Below are positions 30,576 to 31,851 of a stretch of DNA of 31,851 nt, one piece after another. A program made the translations under genes and the position numbers. The notes under the pieces were generated by a model, which saw nothing but the letters and a program-made list of their open reading frames with translations, was not told the DNA's origin and made no database searches. The stretch's first letter is position 1. Each line of letters begins with the position of its first letter. Origin of the DNA: UKL13-2 sp964417885. Its GTDB lineage: Bacteria; Pseudomonadota; Gammaproteobacteria; Burkholderiales; Usitatibacteraceae. The stretch spans positions 1 to 31,851 of the forward strand of contig CAYQKN010000034.1 in assembly GCA_964417885.1 (NCBI GenBank), written 5' to 3'.

Positions 30576-30600
30576 GCATGACAACGACGCCGTTGCATGC
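30576..30600. promoter_or_regulatory. Inverted repeat upstream of fumC
   Basis: GCATGACAACG and CGTTGCATGC pair with a single bulged base around ACGC, about 95 bp before the fumC start. Possible operator or hairpin. An extended -10-like TG-TAAGCT follows at 30655-30662. Confidence 0.35.
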
Positions 30601-30694
30601 ACGCCCTCTCCCCCAGCCCCGTGCCGCCACGCGGCACCGCCGCCGCGGCCAACGTGTAAGCTGTCCTGCTCGATACCAGCCTACGGAGCGCAGC

Positions 30695-31851
<1,157 letters not shown>

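Overview
The window is a GC-rich chromosomal stretch that looks betaproteobacterial, probably Burkholderiales-like. The evidence is protein character only: the cold-shock protein sequence, a GlnRS with an N-terminal insert, a fused indolepyruvate oxidoreductase, a DUF1161 protein and large TonB-dependent receptors. There is no rRNA, tRNA or CRISPR array. Three N-runs (7071-7170, 27859-27868, 31404-31413) mark scaffold joins. At the last two the same protein segment appears, in diverged form, on both sides of the gap. The sequence right of 27868, and again right of 31413, may therefore come from a different strain or species.

Left part (1-9860): an indolepyruvate ferredoxin oxidoreductase (partial, minus strand) is divergent from an S41-peptidase lipoprotein that overlaps a ketopantoate reductase by ATGA. 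A 66-bp palindromic repeat and a 200-bp MITE-like element follow. Next come a small exported protein and an EF-G-like GTPase (minus), a UMF1-type MFS transporter broken by a gap, a J-like/TM/trypsin-like protease fusion, and a lipoprotein glycerophosphodiesterase.

Middle part (9916-18383): glnS; mgtE with a perfect hairpin just before its ribosome binding site; a cold-shock gene with a long structured leader; a TonB-C-domain lipoprotein; a MarR-MFS pair with a probable operator; an enoyl thioester reductase (MECR/Etr1 type); DUF1161; and a TRIC-type channel.

Accessory patch (about 18430-19140): visibly lower GC. It holds a hypothetical gene preceded by a tiny Cys-rich ORF whose stop codon lies inside the hypothetical gene's ribosome binding site, and a second copy of the 66-bp repeat.

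Right part (19162-31851): a same-strand array of two TonB-dependent receptors, a RstB-like sensor kinase and a RstA-like response regulator (minus), with GC-rich palindromes in two of the three intercistronic gaps. Divergent from it is an FMN-binding glutamate synthase-like gene, then a DUF6159-like membrane protein, a third copy of the 66-bp repeat, and fumC running off the right edge.

The most notable points are the 66-bp repeat (three copies of exactly 66 bp, each just after a stop codon and in the same orientation relative to the upstream gene), the 200-bp MITE-like element, the receptor/two-component array, the J-like protease fusion, and the chimeric joins.
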